A DNA stretch of 64,000 bases from Mycolicibacterium lutetiense. Its GTDB lineage: Bacteria > Actinomycetota > Actinomycetes > Mycobacteriales > Mycobacteriaceae. The translations under genes were made by a program, and so were the position numbers. Below the pieces are notes generated by a model, which was not told the origin of the DNA, did not search any database, and was given only the letters and a program-made list of their open reading frames with translations. The stretch covers positions 3,162,001-3,226,000 of the forward strand of contig NZ_JAGIOP010000002.1 of NCBI RefSeq assembly GCF_017876775.1. The letters run 5' to 3'. Positions 46,416 through 55,730 of the stretch are shown piece after piece (position 1 is the stretch's first letter; every line of letters begins with the position of its first letter).

Positions 46416-47872
46416 GGCTCTTCCGACTTAGCAGGGGCGGAGCCTGGTTCTGGATGGCGCTCGCCGTGATTGGCGGGTGCAGGCCCACCGTACGCGGCGG
46501 CGTTGGTTGTCCGGTGTTCTGAATCCGAACGCGATTCGGCCGACGTGTTTGACGATTCTGTTGTAGCCCTCGCTGCGGGCGTTGGACAGCCCGGTGGTGA
46601 TGGCCAGGATCATCGGTTCCTGCCACGCGGAGATGGTTTCGGCGAGCTTGACGATCTCGGGTACCGAGCACGCCGCGCAGAACGTGTAGAACCGGTACAG
46701 CGCGTCGCCGATCTCGTAGCGCAGACCGCCACGGTCGGTGCAGGCCAGCACATCTCGCAGCAGTTCCTTGGCGATCCAGGCCGCCGCGATGTCCCCGTTG
46801 GGGTCTGCGCAGGTCAGTTTCTCGAACAGCGTGTGGCGTTGATCGTCGGTCAGCCGTTCGGCGGCGCGCAGCAGCCGGCGGCGGTTGATCCACTCCGGAT
46901 CGCTCTTGTGCCCGCGGCGTCCGCGGTAGGTCTGGGTGACGCGGCGGCGAACCCGATCGACCATCTCGTTGGCCTTCTTCACGAGATGAAAGCGATCCAC
47001 GATCAGCTTCGCGTGCGGCAACGCCTCGCGGGCGGCCTTGGCGTAGGCCCCCGACATGTCGATCGCGACGAACTCGATCCCGTCCCTCCACGCCTGCTCG
47101 CGCTGGGTCAGCCAGTCGGTCACCGGCCGCGCGGCACGCCCGTTGACCTGGACCAGCAACCCGCCGGCGCCGGTGATGTCGACCAGGCCGCTGTCCCAGC
47201 GGTCCACCCACGCCCGGGCCCCGGTCTCCGGGCAGGTCTCCCACTTGGCCTTCCCGCGGCGGGTCTCATCGATGCCCAGCACCCGCACCGGGGGCGGTTC
47301 ACCGGCCAGGACCGGATCCGCGGTGGCGATCACCGCGTCATGGCAGGTGTTCCAGCTACAGCCATACGCGGCGGCGACGGCCTTGACCGAGCGGTCGTCG
47401 TCGAGGACCGCCAGGGCCATCTCCGCCTTGGCTCGCACCGTCACCCGAGCCCGCGGCGGGATCGACGGCGTCGACTCAGTGAATGACCTGCGTTCGCAGG
47501 AGGTGTTGGTGCACAACCATTTCCGCTTTCGCCACATGATCAGCGGCCGGTCCGCACCGATCTTGATGTCCCGGGGCCGAGTCGTGACCCAACCCCTCGA
47601 CCGCGACGATCTGGTTCGGCAGTCCGGGCAGATCCCGACCCACTCGAGCGCTGTGCCCACCTCAACGATGCGGACATCGCCGTCATCGACTTGCACGGAC
47701 TCCACGGTGATGCCGTCGAGTCCAAGCAGCAGGGAACCACTATTGTCAGACATGCTCGCGCCTTTGCTCTGGATGCGTAGAGAACACCCAGTTGACAAGG
47801 GCGCGAGCCCTCAATCAGTCACCGACACGAACCCAATCGGTCACACCAGACCCCCATCAAGTCGGAAGAGCC
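46416..47872 (-). mobile_element. ISL3-family insertion sequence, intact, 1457 bp
   Basis: Ends in inverted repeats sharing GGCTCTTCCGACTT (14 bp perfect, then partial match to GGGG), flanked by the 8-bp duplication GTTAAATG on both sides, the length expected of ISL3. It contains one full transposase gene on the minus strand. It sits between the Rv0144-like TetR and another TetR gene. A second copy, opposite in orientation, starts at 63959. Confidence 0.93.
46428..47753 (-). CDS. ISL3-family transposase
   Basis: 441 residues. N-terminal zinc-finger-like CPDC/CTNTSC pairs (CxxC), then the DDE core: Asp in LGIDETRRGK, Asp in LIVDRFHLVKKANEM, Glu in TGLSNARSEGYNRIVK. IS1096/IS1557-like. Start ATG 47753 (MSDNSGS). 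Full length, no internal stop or shift, so the element is probably active. Confidence 0.92.
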   Translation of the reverse strand: MSDNSGSLLLGLDGITVESVQVDDGDVRIVEVGTALEWVGICPDCRTRSSRSRGWVTTRPRDIKIGADRPLIMWRKRKWLCTNTSCERRSFTESTPSIPPRARVTVRAKAEMALAVLDDDRSVKAVAAAYGCSWNTCHDAVIATADPVLAGEPPPVRVLGIDETRRGKAKWETCPETGARAWVDRWDSGLVDITGAGGLLVQVNGRAARPVTDWLTQREQAWRDGIEFVAIDMSGAYAKAAREALPHAKLIVDRFHLVKKANEMVDRVRRRVTQTYRGRRGHKSDPEWINRRRLLRAAERLTDDQRHTLFEKLTCADPNGDIAAAWIAKELLRDVLACTDRGGLRYEIGDALYRFYTFCAACSVPEIVKLAETISAWQEPMILAITTGLSNARSEGYNRIVKHVGRIAFGFRTPDNQRRRVRWACTRQSRRAPSRTRLRPC

Positions 47873-47880
47873 GTTAAATG
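47873..47880. repeat. 8-bp target-site duplication, right copy (GTTAAATG)
   Basis: Matches 46408-46415 exactly; the undisturbed pair shows that this IS copy has not recombined since insertion. Confidence 0.9.
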
Positions 47881-47926
47881 CGGCTGACCAGCAAAGCCCC
47901 ACCGTGCCCGAAAAGTGACGACGAAC

Positions 47927-47932
47927 TAGCGT
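47927..47932 (+). promoter_or_regulatory. -10 hexamer TAGCGT before the TetR gene
   Basis: TANNNT element ending eight bases before ATG 47941. It lies 46 bp outside the IS end, so the native -10 survived the insertion and the -35 region probably did too. Confidence 0.45.
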
Positions 47933-47940
47933 TGTCCTCC

Positions 47941-48516
47941 ATGGCGGGGGTTGTTTCACGGGAGTCGTACTTCGAAACGGGTCTGGATGTGTTGTCCGAG
48001 CTCGGGTACGGCGGGCTCAAACTGGCCGAGGTGTGCAACCGGCTGGGCGTGACAACCGGGTCGTTCTATCACTACTTCCCCAACTGGGCGGCCTACACCC
48101 GGGAACTGATCGCGCACTGGCGCGAGGCCCGCACCCTGCGGGTGGTCGAGGCGGTACGTGCCGATCACGATCCGCACCACCGGATCGAGACCCTGATCAG
48201 TGAGACGCTGGCCCTGCCGCACAGTGCCGAGGCCGCCATCCGGGTCTGGAGCTCGCTGGACCCCGATGTCCACCGGGTGCAAGCCGAGGTCGATCAATTG
48301 CGCTTCGACATCCTTTACGAATCGGCGCTGGAGATCATCGGCGATGAGCACAACGCCCGGTACTTCGCGGCCTGGGGCGTGTACTTGACCGTCGGATTCG
48401 AACAGAGCACCCTGCCTCGTGACACCGAGGCCCTTGAGTGGATCACCTCGCAAATGCGCGACGCGCTGGAATCGGGCCGGTTCTCTCCGGCCGCCGGATC
48501 GGACCAACCGGTCTAA
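47941..48516 (+). CDS. TetR-family regulator
   Basis: 191 residues. Helix-turn-helix (about 10-55, VLSELGYGGLKLAEVCNRLG then VTTGSFYHYFPNWAAYTREL). Start ATG 47941 (MAGVVSRESY); a frame starting at 47878 inside the IS target duplication is rejected. The FUSC transporter starts 11 bases after its stop, so this is its likely regulator. Confidence 0.86.
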   Translation: MAGVVSRESYFETGLDVLSELGYGGLKLAEVCNRLGVTTGSFYHYFPNWAAYTRELIAHWREARTLRVVEAVRADHDPHHRIETLISETLALPHSAEAAIRVWSSLDPDVHRVQAEVDQLRFDILYESALEIIGDEHNARYFAAWGVYLTVGFEQSTLPRDTEALEWITSQMRDALESGRFSPAAGSDQPV

Positions 48517-48527
48517 CATCGGCGAAC

Positions 48528-50684
48528 ATGCTGACCCCGGCCGAGATCTGGCACCGGGCAGCTGACCGCCTTGGTGACTCGCTACGCGCCAGGGACCCGG
48601 AATACGACGCGCTGCGCCGCGCGCTGCGGGCCGGCATCGTCCTGCCCGTCGCCGCCGCGGTCGGCTTCGCCGTTGGCGGTGATTCCCAGACGCCGCTGTT
48701 CGCCATCTTCGGCGCGGTCTCCCTGCTCATCACCGCAGATTTCCCCGGCAACCGGCCGGCCCGGGCCCTGGCGTACGGCGGCCTGGCCGTCAACGGCGTG
48801 GTGTTGATCGTGCTGGGCACGGTGCTGGCCCCATATCCCTGGCTGAGTGTGGCCGCGATGTTCGTCGTCGGCATGGTGGTGACGTTCTCCGGCGTGCTCA
48901 GCGAGATCGTCGCCGCGGGACAGCGCGCCACCCTGCTGCTGTTCGTGCTGCCGCTGTGCACACCCGTCGGCCCCATCCCCGACCGGCTGCTGGGCTGGCT
49001 GATCGCGCTGGTGATCTGCGTGCCTGCCGCACTGTTCCTGTTCCGGCCCCGCCACCACGACGAGCTGCGCCGCTACTCGGCCCGCGTCTGCCGGCTACTG
49101 GCCGACCGGCTCGAAGGCCGGGCCTCGGCCCGCGAGGTCACCCGCGCGATGAACGCGCTCTACGAAAGCTTTCTCGGGGTCGACTACCGGCCCGTCGGGC
49201 TCACCGCGGGCAGCCGCGCGCTGGTGCGCGTCGTCGACGACCTGGGCTGGATCTGCGACCAGGTCAGCGACGACACCGGGGAACTGCTCGGCGAAATGCG
49301 CGACCCCGCAGTGCGCGTCCTGCGCGACAGCGCCGCGCTGCTGCGGACCAGCGATCGGGGCGAGCGTGCCGCGCGCGGAGCCGACCTGCGCGCAGTACTG
49401 GCCGAACAGCGCACGGTGGCCCAGGGCGGCTACCGCGACGACATCATTGCGATCCTGGGCACGGCAGAGGACGCAGCCGCGGTCGACCTCGGCCGCGGAC
49501 TGCTGATCCGGCGCACCATCTCGGCCACCATCGCCGTCACCGGTCGGGTGATCGGCAACGCCGCACTGGCCGATGCGCGGCCGGTGTGGGCCCGGGTGCT
49601 GGGCCGGCGGCTACCCGAAACCGGTGCCGCCGACTGGGTGATGCCCGAGACGCTGGCTGTCGCCGCAATCGCCAAGGGCCTGGTGGCCACCCGCGCGGTG
49701 GTGCTGCGCAACAGCCTGCGGACCGCCCTGGGACTGGCCGTCGCGGTGGCCGTCACGCATCTGTTCCCGGTGCAGCACGGATTCTGGGTGGTGCTGGGCG
49801 CGATGTCGGTGCTCCGCAGCAGCGCCCTGACCACCGGGACACGCGTGCTGCGGGCGGTGGCCGGCACCGCGATCGGGTTCGTGCTGGGCGCGGTGCTCAT
49901 CGAGTTCGTCGGGGTGGACCCCGTGATCTTGTGGATCCTGTTGCCGCTCGTGGCATTCGGCTCGGCGTACGTGCCCGAGGTCGGCTCGTTCATCGCCGGG
50001 CAGGCCGCCTTCACCATGATGGTGCTGATCAACTTCAACCTGATCGTGCCGACCGGTTGGCGGGTGGGGCTGATCCGGGTCGAGGATGTCGTGCTCGGCG
50101 CACTGGTGGGGATTGTGATGTCACTGCTGTTGTGGCCGCGGGGTGCGACGGCGTCGGTGTCGAAGGCCATCGATCAGGCCCGCGGAGTGGGCGCACAGTT
50201 CCTCAACGCGGCTGTGCTGCGGGTGACCCGCGGCGCCTCCGAGGAGGCCACGGACCGCGTCATCGCCCTGAGTCACGACGGACTTTCGGCCTCGCGAACC
50301 CTCGATGATGCTGTCCGTCAATATCTTTCGGAAAACGGTGGGCCGACCGACCAACGTGCACCGGTGGTGCGCGCGGCCAACCGGGCCAACCGGGTGCGGG
50401 CCGCCGCCGAGCTGATCGCCGACGTCGTACCGCCGCCGCTGGGTGTCTACCCCAGCACCCGGGCGGTGATCGAGGAGCACGCCGGGGCCATCTGCGCCCG
50501 GCTCACCGGTGCCGACACCACTTCGGTGTTGGTGCCGATCGGGGAGAGTTTCGTGATGTCGTTGCGGGCCGAGGCAGGTGGAACCGACCTGGCCGTCTCC
50601 GCGGCCCTGCCGTTGGTGACGGCCGCCGCACACCTCGGCGAGCTGGAGTTGCTCTACCCCCAGCCCGCCGAATCGGTCGGTTAG
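48528..50684 (+). CDS. FUSC-family membrane protein (aromatic acid/YccS-like exporter)
   Basis: 718 residues with two blocks of membrane helices (about 25-165 and 390-540), each an FUSC module, the second with HGFWVVLGAMSVLRSSALTT, and a long cytoplasmic part between. Resembles PET/FUSC efflux proteins. Start ATG 48528 (MLTPAEIW); a TAACAT -10-like element overlaps the TetR stop codon (48514-48519), so it may also have its own near-leaderless promoter. Confidence 0.85.
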   Translation: MLTPAEIWHRAADRLGDSLRARDPEYDALRRALRAGIVLPVAAAVGFAVGGDSQTPLFAIFGAVSLLITADFPGNRPARALAYGGLAVNGVVLIVLGTVLAPYPWLSVAAMFVVGMVVTFSGVLSEIVAAGQRATLLLFVLPLCTPVGPIPDRLLGWLIALVICVPAALFLFRPRHHDELRRYSARVCRLLADRLEGRASAREVTRAMNALYESFLGVDYRPVGLTAGSRALVRVVDDLGWICDQVSDDTGELLGEMRDPAVRVLRDSAALLRTSDRGERAARGADLRAVLAEQRTVAQGGYRDDIIAILGTAEDAAAVDLGRGLLIRRTISATIAVTGRVIGNAALADARPVWARVLGRRLPETGAADWVMPETLAVAAIAKGLVATRAVVLRNSLRTALGLAVAVAVTHLFPVQHGFWVVLGAMSVLRSSALTTGTRVLRAVAGTAIGFVLGAVLIEFVGVDPVILWILLPLVAFGSAYVPEVGSFIAGQAAFTMMVLINFNLIVPTGWRVGLIRVEDVVLGALVGIVMSLLLWPRGATASVSKAIDQARGVGAQFLNAAVLRVTRGASEEATDRVIALSHDGLSASRTLDDAVRQYLSENGGPTDQRAPVVRAANRANRVRAAAELIADVVPPPLGVYPSTRAVIEEHAGAICARLTGADTTSVLVPIGESFVMSLRAEAGGTDLAVSAALPLVTAAAHLGELELLYPQPAESVG

Positions 50685-50691
50685 CCCCCGA

Positions 50692-51678
50692 TCAGTTCAG
50701 GGGACGGTGCGGCATCAGCGCATTCGGCGGGATCTGGCCGAACTTGCCCGCCTGGTAATCCTCCAGCGCCTGGATGAGCTCGGACTTCGAGTTCATCACG
50801 AACGGGCCGTAGTGGAAGACCGGCTCCCGAATCGGCTGGCCGCCCAGCAACAGAACCTCCATCGCGGGCCGGTGCGATTCCTGAGTTCCCTCGGCCGACA
50901 CCGTGATCCGGTCACCGGGGCCGAGCACCGCGAGCTGTCCCTGATGGATCGGGTGGCCCAACGGTCCGACGCTGCCGCGTCCGCTCAGTACGTACACCAG
51001 TGCGTTGAAGTCGCGGTTCCACGGCAGGTTGAGCTGCGCGCCCGGTTCGATCGTGGCGTGCGCCAAGGTGATCGGGGTGTGCGTCGTTCCAGGACCGCGT
51101 CCTGGTCCGTCTTCGCTCTCGACCTCGCCGGCGATGATCCGGACCAAGGCTCCGCCGTCTTGCGAGGACAGCAGCTTGGCGTCGGGGCCCTCGATGGCCT
51201 GATAGCGCGGGGTGGCGAACTTGTCCTTCTTGGGCAGGTTCACCCACAGCTGGACACCGTGGAAGGTGCCACCGCTTTCGACCAGTTCGGCCGGCGGGGT
51301 CTCGATGTGCAGGATGCCCGATCCGGCGGTCATCCACTGAGTGGCGCCGTCGGTGATCAGGCCACCACCACCATGCGAATCCTGGTGGGCGAAGCGGCCG
51401 TCGATCATGTAGGTGACGGTCTCGAATCCGCGGTGCGGGTGCCAATCGGTACCCCGCGGTTCGCCGGGCTGGTATTCCACCTCACCCATCTGATCCATGT
51501 GGACGAACGGGTCGAGGTCGGCGTCGCTCACTCCGGCGAATGCGCGCACGACGGGGAATCCCTCACCCTCGAATCCACGGGGGCCGCTCGTGATGGAGCG
51601 GACCGGGCGCTCGGTGTCCGACGCCTGAGCTGCCGCGATGCGGGGCAAGGTCAAGGTGTCTGCGGTAATAGCTGGCAT
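50692..51678 (-). CDS. Pirin-family protein
   Basis: 328-residue bicupin. The N-terminal metal-binding cupin is clear: HMDQMGEVEY, DWHPHRGFETVTYM, and GSGILHIETPP. Pirins include quercetin dioxygenases and redox-responsive binding proteins. Start ATG 51678 with AGGAGG upstream. Convergent with FUSC, seven bases apart. A CGGAC-N4-GTCCG repeat at about 51719-51732 upstream may be an operator. Confidence 0.87.
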   Translation of the reverse strand: MPAITADTLTLPRIAAAQASDTERPVRSITSGPRGFEGEGFPVVRAFAGVSDADLDPFVHMDQMGEVEYQPGEPRGTDWHPHRGFETVTYMIDGRFAHQDSHGGGGLITDGATQWMTAGSGILHIETPPAELVESGGTFHGVQLWVNLPKKDKFATPRYQAIEGPDAKLLSSQDGGALVRIIAGEVESEDGPGRGPGTTHTPITLAHATIEPGAQLNLPWNRDFNALVYVLSGRGSVGPLGHPIHQGQLAVLGPGDRITVSAEGTQESHRPAMEVLLLGGQPIREPVFHYGPFVMNSKSELIQALEDYQAGKFGQIPPNALMPHRPLN

Positions 51679-51759
51679 CTCCCACCTCCTGGGTATGTCG
51701 ATCTGATACCCGCTATAACCGGACTGCGGTCCGATTATTCCCGTGGGGTGTGCTCACCG

Positions 51760-53442
51760 TCAGAGGCGGGCCAGCGCAGCCTCGCGGGCCTCCGCAGCTG
51801 TCGCCGTGCCGAGCACCGCCTCGGCGGCGGCGCGGCACTGCTCCAACGTCACCTGCGCGAGCTTCGCGCCCACTGCGGAGGCGGCCGCCGGCGCCATCGA
51901 CAACGACGTCACCCCGAGTCCGACCAGCACCGCGGCCAGCAGCGGATCGGCGGCCGCCTCGCCACACACCCCGACCGGCTTGCCCACCGCCGCCCCGGCC
52001 CGGGCCGCCATCTCCACCAGCACCAGCACCGCCGGCTGCCACGGATCGGTGAGGGCGGCCAGGTCAGCCGACATCCGATCGGCGGCCATCGTGTACTGCG
52101 CGAGGTCGTTGGTGCCGATCGACAGGAAGTCGACGTGTTCCAGGATCTTGTCGGCCAAGAGCGCCGCGGCCGGCACCTCGATCATTACGCCAGGGGTGAG
52201 TCCGTGCGAACGTGCTTTGGCGGCAAAGCTTTTCGCCTCGGCAGCGGTGGCGATCATGGGGGCCATCACCCATGGCGGGTTGCCGGTTGTCTCGGCAGCC
52301 GCGCCGATCGATTCGAGTTGGCGGTCCAGCAGGCCGGGATTGCCCTCGGCGATGCGGATACCACGCACGCCGAGTGCCGGGTTGGCCTCGTCGGGGTGGC
52401 CCGCGAACTTCAGCGGCTTGTCCGAGCCCGCATCGAGGGTGCGCACCACCACCACCTTGGCGCCGGCGAACGCGTCGAGCACCTCGCCGTAGATCTTGGC
52501 CTGTTCCTCGACGGTCGGCTCGATGTCGCGGTCGAGAAAGCACAGCTCGGTGCGGAACAGCCCGACGCCCTCAGCTGGGGTGTCGCGGGCAGCTCTGGCG
52601 GCCGCACCGTCCTGCACGTTGGCCAGGATCGCGACGGCGTGACCGTCTGCCGTCGCACCCGGGCCGGTCCACCGCCGGGCAGCGAGAGCGTCTTTTTGGG
52701 CGGCAGCCATGGCGTCCGCGGCGGCCGAGGCGTCGGGGTCGGCGGTCAGGGTGCCCGCGGTGCCGTCGAGCAGAACCATGGCGCCGGCGGCGACGGCGCC
52801 GAGCCCACTGATCGCCACGACGCACGGGATGCCGAGCTGGCGCGCGATGATCGCGGTGTGGCTCGTCGGCCCGCCCAGCGTGGTGGCCAGACCGACGACT
52901 AACTGCGGGTCCAGGCCTGCGGTATCGGCCGGCGCCAAGTCCTCGGCACACAAGATCGACGGGACTTCCGGTAGCGGCACACCCGGTTCGGGCAGTCCGG
53001 ACAGTTCGGCGATGACCCGGTCGCGGATATCGCGTAGGTCGGTGACACGCTCGGCCATCAGCCCGCCGAGCTGCGTGAACAGGTCCACGAACTGATCGAC
53101 GGCCTCGGTCACGGCGCGAACCGCCGGGGTACCCGCGGCGATGCGTTTGTCGGCGGCCCCCAGCCAGGCCCGGTCCTGGGCCAGCGTCGCGGTGGCGGCC
53201 AGGACTTCCGAGGCGGCACCCGTGGCGTGGGCGGCCCGGTCCCTGAGCCGGGTGGCGACTGCCGTCACCGCCGCCGCGAACCGCCCCGCCTCGGCCGGCC
53301 GGTCTGCCTCGTCGGTATCGCCGGCAGGAACCTGAATCTCCGGAAGCGTGCTGACCCGGATCACGGGTGCGTACTGCACACCCGGAACCACCGGAACCCC
53401 GCGCAGAACAACCGGCGGCGTGGCCGGAGTTGTCGAGGTCAT
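51760..53442 (-). CDS. ptsI: PTS enzyme I (phosphoenolpyruvate-protein phosphotransferase)
   Basis: 560 residues. Active-site His195 in GGPTSHTAIIARQL; PEP-binding barrel with GVGLFRTELCFLDRD, EANPALGVRGIRIAE, FLSIGTNDLAQYTMAADR and C-terminal GVCGEAAADPLL. Transfers phosphate from PEP to HPr. It points away from ptsH with 68 bp between starts. No EII or fru genes lie in between, unlike the M. smegmatis fructose PTS cluster as I remember it. Confidence 0.93.
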   Translation of the reverse strand: MTSTTPATPPVVLRGVPVVPGVQYAPVIRVSTLPEIQVPAGDTDEADRPAEAGRFAAAVTAVATRLRDRAAHATGAASEVLAATATLAQDRAWLGAADKRIAAGTPAVRAVTEAVDQFVDLFTQLGGLMAERVTDLRDIRDRVIAELSGLPEPGVPLPEVPSILCAEDLAPADTAGLDPQLVVGLATTLGGPTSHTAIIARQLGIPCVVAISGLGAVAAGAMVLLDGTAGTLTADPDASAAADAMAAAQKDALAARRWTGPGATADGHAVAILANVQDGAAARAARDTPAEGVGLFRTELCFLDRDIEPTVEEQAKIYGEVLDAFAGAKVVVVRTLDAGSDKPLKFAGHPDEANPALGVRGIRIAEGNPGLLDRQLESIGAAAETTGNPPWVMAPMIATAAEAKSFAAKARSHGLTPGVMIEVPAAALLADKILEHVDFLSIGTNDLAQYTMAADRMSADLAALTDPWQPAVLVLVEMAARAGAAVGKPVGVCGEAAADPLLAAVLVGLGVTSLSMAPAAASAVGAKLAQVTLEQCRAAAEAVLGTATAAEAREAALARL

Positions 53443-53510
53443 ACGGCACAGGTTACAAATGCGATTGCCGTGCCCGCAGCAATCGGCGCCGCCGTTTCAA
53501 GGAGAGATAT

Positions 53511-53768
53511 ATGCCCAGCAGGACTGTCGCTGTCGGCTCGGCCATCGGACTACACGCGCGGCCGGCCGCATTGATCGCCGATGCGGTGGTGACCGCCGGG
53601 GTGCCGGTCACCCTGTCCATCGACGGCGGCGAGCCGGTCGACGCGGGCTCGGCGCTGATGATCATGACGCTGGGGGCGGGCAAGGGTGCTCAGGTGACCG
53701 TGGAATCTGACGACGCCGAGGCGTTGGCGACCGTGTCCGGGTTGGTGGAGCAGGATTTGGACTCGTAG
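53511..53768 (+). CDS. ptsH: PTS phosphocarrier protein HPr
   Basis: 85 residues. Phosphoryl-accepting His15 in GLHARPAALIADA; the regulatory-serine position is Ser47 in DAGSALMIMTLGA. GGAGAG precedes ATG 53511. It receives phosphate from the divergently encoded enzyme I. Its stop is three bases from the end of the convergent EspH/D-like gene. Confidence 0.92.
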   Translation: MPSRTVAVGSAIGLHARPAALIADAVVTAGVPVTLSIDGGEPVDAGSALMIMTLGAGKGAQVTVESDDAEALATVSGLVEQDLDS

Positions 53769-53771
53769 GGC

Positions 53772-54350
53772 CTACCGGTCTGCGTGCCGCGCGATGAGCG
53801 CGAGTTCAGCCTCGCCGGCCTGCTCCGGAGTCGCGTACGGCATATTCGTCTCGACGAAGGCCCGAGCTTCGTGGAAGTCCATACCCTGCTCGACGAGCAT
53901 GTCCACCACCCCGATGTGCATTACCGCTGTTGCGCGCTTGGCGGCCACCCCTGCCACGAAACGGATTTCGTCAGCCAACTCAGCCTCGGCCAGCATGGTC
54001 ACCCTCGGATCCAGGTCCACCTGGGCGACGGAGCCGTCGAGGTAAGCCGTGACCGTTACGGTGCCCGGCGGGTTGATGGCTTGCACCACCGGGATCTCCT
54101 CTTGGTCTTCGGGCTCAGCTTCGCCATCGATAGGACCGAAGCCGTCCTCCTCGTCCTCTTCGACTTCGTAGTTGGCGTAGTCATTAACCGCGTCGAGACC
54201 TACGCCGCGATCATCGCCATGATCGGCGCAGTCCGCCGAGTAATCCGGGACAGCGTCGAGTCCTGATGCATCGTCGTCGAATTCGGGGATATGGATGTCG
54301 AGCGCGTCGAGGCCGTCGGCGTCCCAGTCGTCAGAACTGTTAGGCGTCAC
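53772..54350 (-). CDS. EspH/EspD-like ESX-1 secretion-associated protein (left module)
   Basis: 192 residues: acidic repetitive N-terminus (DADGLDALDI, ASGLDAVPDY, GVGLDAVNDY) and a conserved C-terminal domain (NPPGTVTVTAYLDGSVAQVD, LAEAELADEIRFVAGVAAKR). Both parts match EspH (Rv3867) and its relative EspD; EspD stabilises EspA/EspC in M. tuberculosis. Start GTG 54350 with AGGA upstream. Last gene of a leftward E-F-H triad ordered like espA-espC-espD. Paralogue at 60023. Confidence 0.82.
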   Translation of the reverse strand: MTPNSSDDWDADGLDALDIHIPEFDDDASGLDAVPDYSADCADHGDDRGVGLDAVNDYANYEVEEDEEDGFGPIDGEAEPEDQEEIPVVQAINPPGTVTVTAYLDGSVAQVDLDPRVTMLAEAELADEIRFVAGVAAKRATAVMHIGVVDMLVEQGMDFHEARAFVETNMPYATPEQAGEAELALIARHADR

Positions 54351-54402
54351 TTGTCAGTCCTACCCCATCGCGGCCTGCCGACCGACAATCCGTCGGTGAC
54401 CC

Positions 54403-54723
54403 TCACCGAGGATGCATCTCCTTGTCAATGTCTGCGGCGGCCTGATAGTCCGTCTGATCGTATTGGGAGGCAGCGACAGTCATCTTCTCCGCCAGATCCT
54501 GCGAGACGGTCGCCATTGCCGCGCATGCGCCATCTCGCACCATGTTTGCAGCCTCCAGGGCGGCGATACTCGCCGCACAAATCGGACCGTGGTTTATGAC
54601 CATGGAGGCGCTGACCCCGTCGGTGACTGAGGCCGTCAGCTCGATAGCCGCCTTTGCCCTGCTCTGACCGTCGGACAAGCCTCGAACATGTGCTGTGGTT
54701 ACTCCCAGTGTGCCATCAGACAT
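54403..54723 (-). CDS. EspF/EspC-like ESX-1 substrate (left module)
   Basis: 106 residues, DUF2580-type helical-hairpin partner (LGVTTAHVRGLSDGQSRA, INHGPICAASIAALEAANMV). The C-terminus carries the type VII export signal YxxxD as YDQTD. Start ATG 54723 overlaps the EspE/A-like stop by eight bases. Presumably co-secreted with the upstream EspE/A-like protein. Confidence 0.83.
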   Translation of the reverse strand: MSDGTLGVTTAHVRGLSDGQSRAKAAIELTASVTDGVSASMVINHGPICAASIAALEAANMVRDGACAAMATVSQDLAEKMTVAASQYDQTDYQAAADIDKEMHPR

Positions 54724-55600
54724 CGATTGACCCCGTCCCAGTACCTGTCGCCGAGCCTCCGGACGGAGACCACGGCTTCGAAGTTGTGTTTCCGCCCGGC
54801 GGCGACATGAATGCTGGCGGTGCTCCAGAGGGCTTGGCACCTGCCGCGACTTCTCGGTAATCACCAGCGGCTTGCACAAATTTCATCGCATTTTGCGCCG
54901 CTAGACCAAACATTGCCGTCGTCGCTGTTTGTGCGATCGGCAGCATTCCTGCGACTGCACCTATCTCGAACGCCATCTGGTTAGCCGGGCCTGTCGGCGG
55001 AATTTTCCCGATAACAATCGCTACGGGGATACAGATGGTCAGTGACATTGCGGTCATCTCGAGGACCATGCGTGTGCGCTTGATCTGTTGCGCCTCGTTG
55101 GCGATTATTTCTTGGACGCTAGTGTCGATCTTGCTCATCCTCGCCGCACGTTCCTGCTGTCGCTCATTCTGGTCGGTGTAAGAATCCGATCCACCGCCAT
55201 ACCACTGCTCGGTAGGCGTTAGCTGCTTCAGTCCGTCCGCGATCGCCGTGAAATTGCGAGCGCCGCTCGCGAACCGGTCGCCAGTTTCGGGTTCTTCGAC
55301 CCCGCACGCCAATTGCATCCCATTGATGGCCAAGAGAGCTGCGCCGATGATGGGTGTACCAATACCCTTCATTTTGCCCGCCGCATTGTAGGAACCGAAA
55401 CCGGTGGAAATGCCCTTGCCTTTTTCAAGAGCAAACTCACCGATCATCTGGGCGCCACCGACGGCGTCTGTTCCGAGACCCGCCCGGGCTAGAAACGCGT
55501 CCCCGTCATCCGTAGCGTTTCTCGCTCGCCAGTGTTCAGAAAGACCTTTTCCAGCGAAGCCGATCTCGATGACCTTCTTGGCCTGCTCCAGCTTGCTCAT
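54716..55600 (-). CDS. EspE/EspA-like ESX-1 substrate (left module)
   Basis: 294 residues. The EspA/EspE core is recognisable: WxG motif in TEQWYGGGSDSYTDQN, then ERAARMSKIDTSVQEIIANE, a hydrophobic stretch (LEMTAMSLTICIPVAIVIG) and a Gly/Ser/Pro-rich tail. Start ATG 55600 (MSKLEQAK) with AGGGGG upstream. It heads the leftward triad, divergent from the membrane-protein pair at 55731. Confidence 0.82.
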   Translation of the reverse strand: MSKLEQAKKVIEIGFAGKGLSEHWRARNATDDGDAFLARAGLGTDAVGGAQMIGEFALEKGKGISTGFGSYNAAGKMKGIGTPIIGAALLAINGMQLACGVEEPETGDRFASGARNFTAIADGLKQLTPTEQWYGGGSDSYTDQNERQQERAARMSKIDTSVQEIIANEAQQIKRTRMVLEMTAMSLTICIPVAIVIGKIPPTGPANQMAFEIGAVAGMLPIAQTATTAMFGLAAQNAMKFVQAAGDYREVAAGAKPSGAPPAFMSPPGGNTTSKPWSPSGGSATGTGTGSIDV

Positions 55601-55730
55601 TGGCCCCCTATCTCCATTGCCGCACAACTTTATCAACGCGGTCACGGGTGTCAGCGCACCGATTTTTGGGCGTTGGTGCGCCGCCCACTGCCGGTGGGCG
55701 GTTTGGACGATGCGCCCTGACTACACTGCG

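Noticed and set aside
47878..47940. Extended N-terminus of the TetR gene starting inside the IS target duplication
   Set aside because: The extra 21 residues exist only because of the IS end; the internal ATG at 47941 has a proper -10 element and fits the family.
50707..52902. 731-codon plus-strand frame across pirin and ptsI
   Set aside because: Antisense shadow of two conserved genes with catalytic motifs on the other strand.
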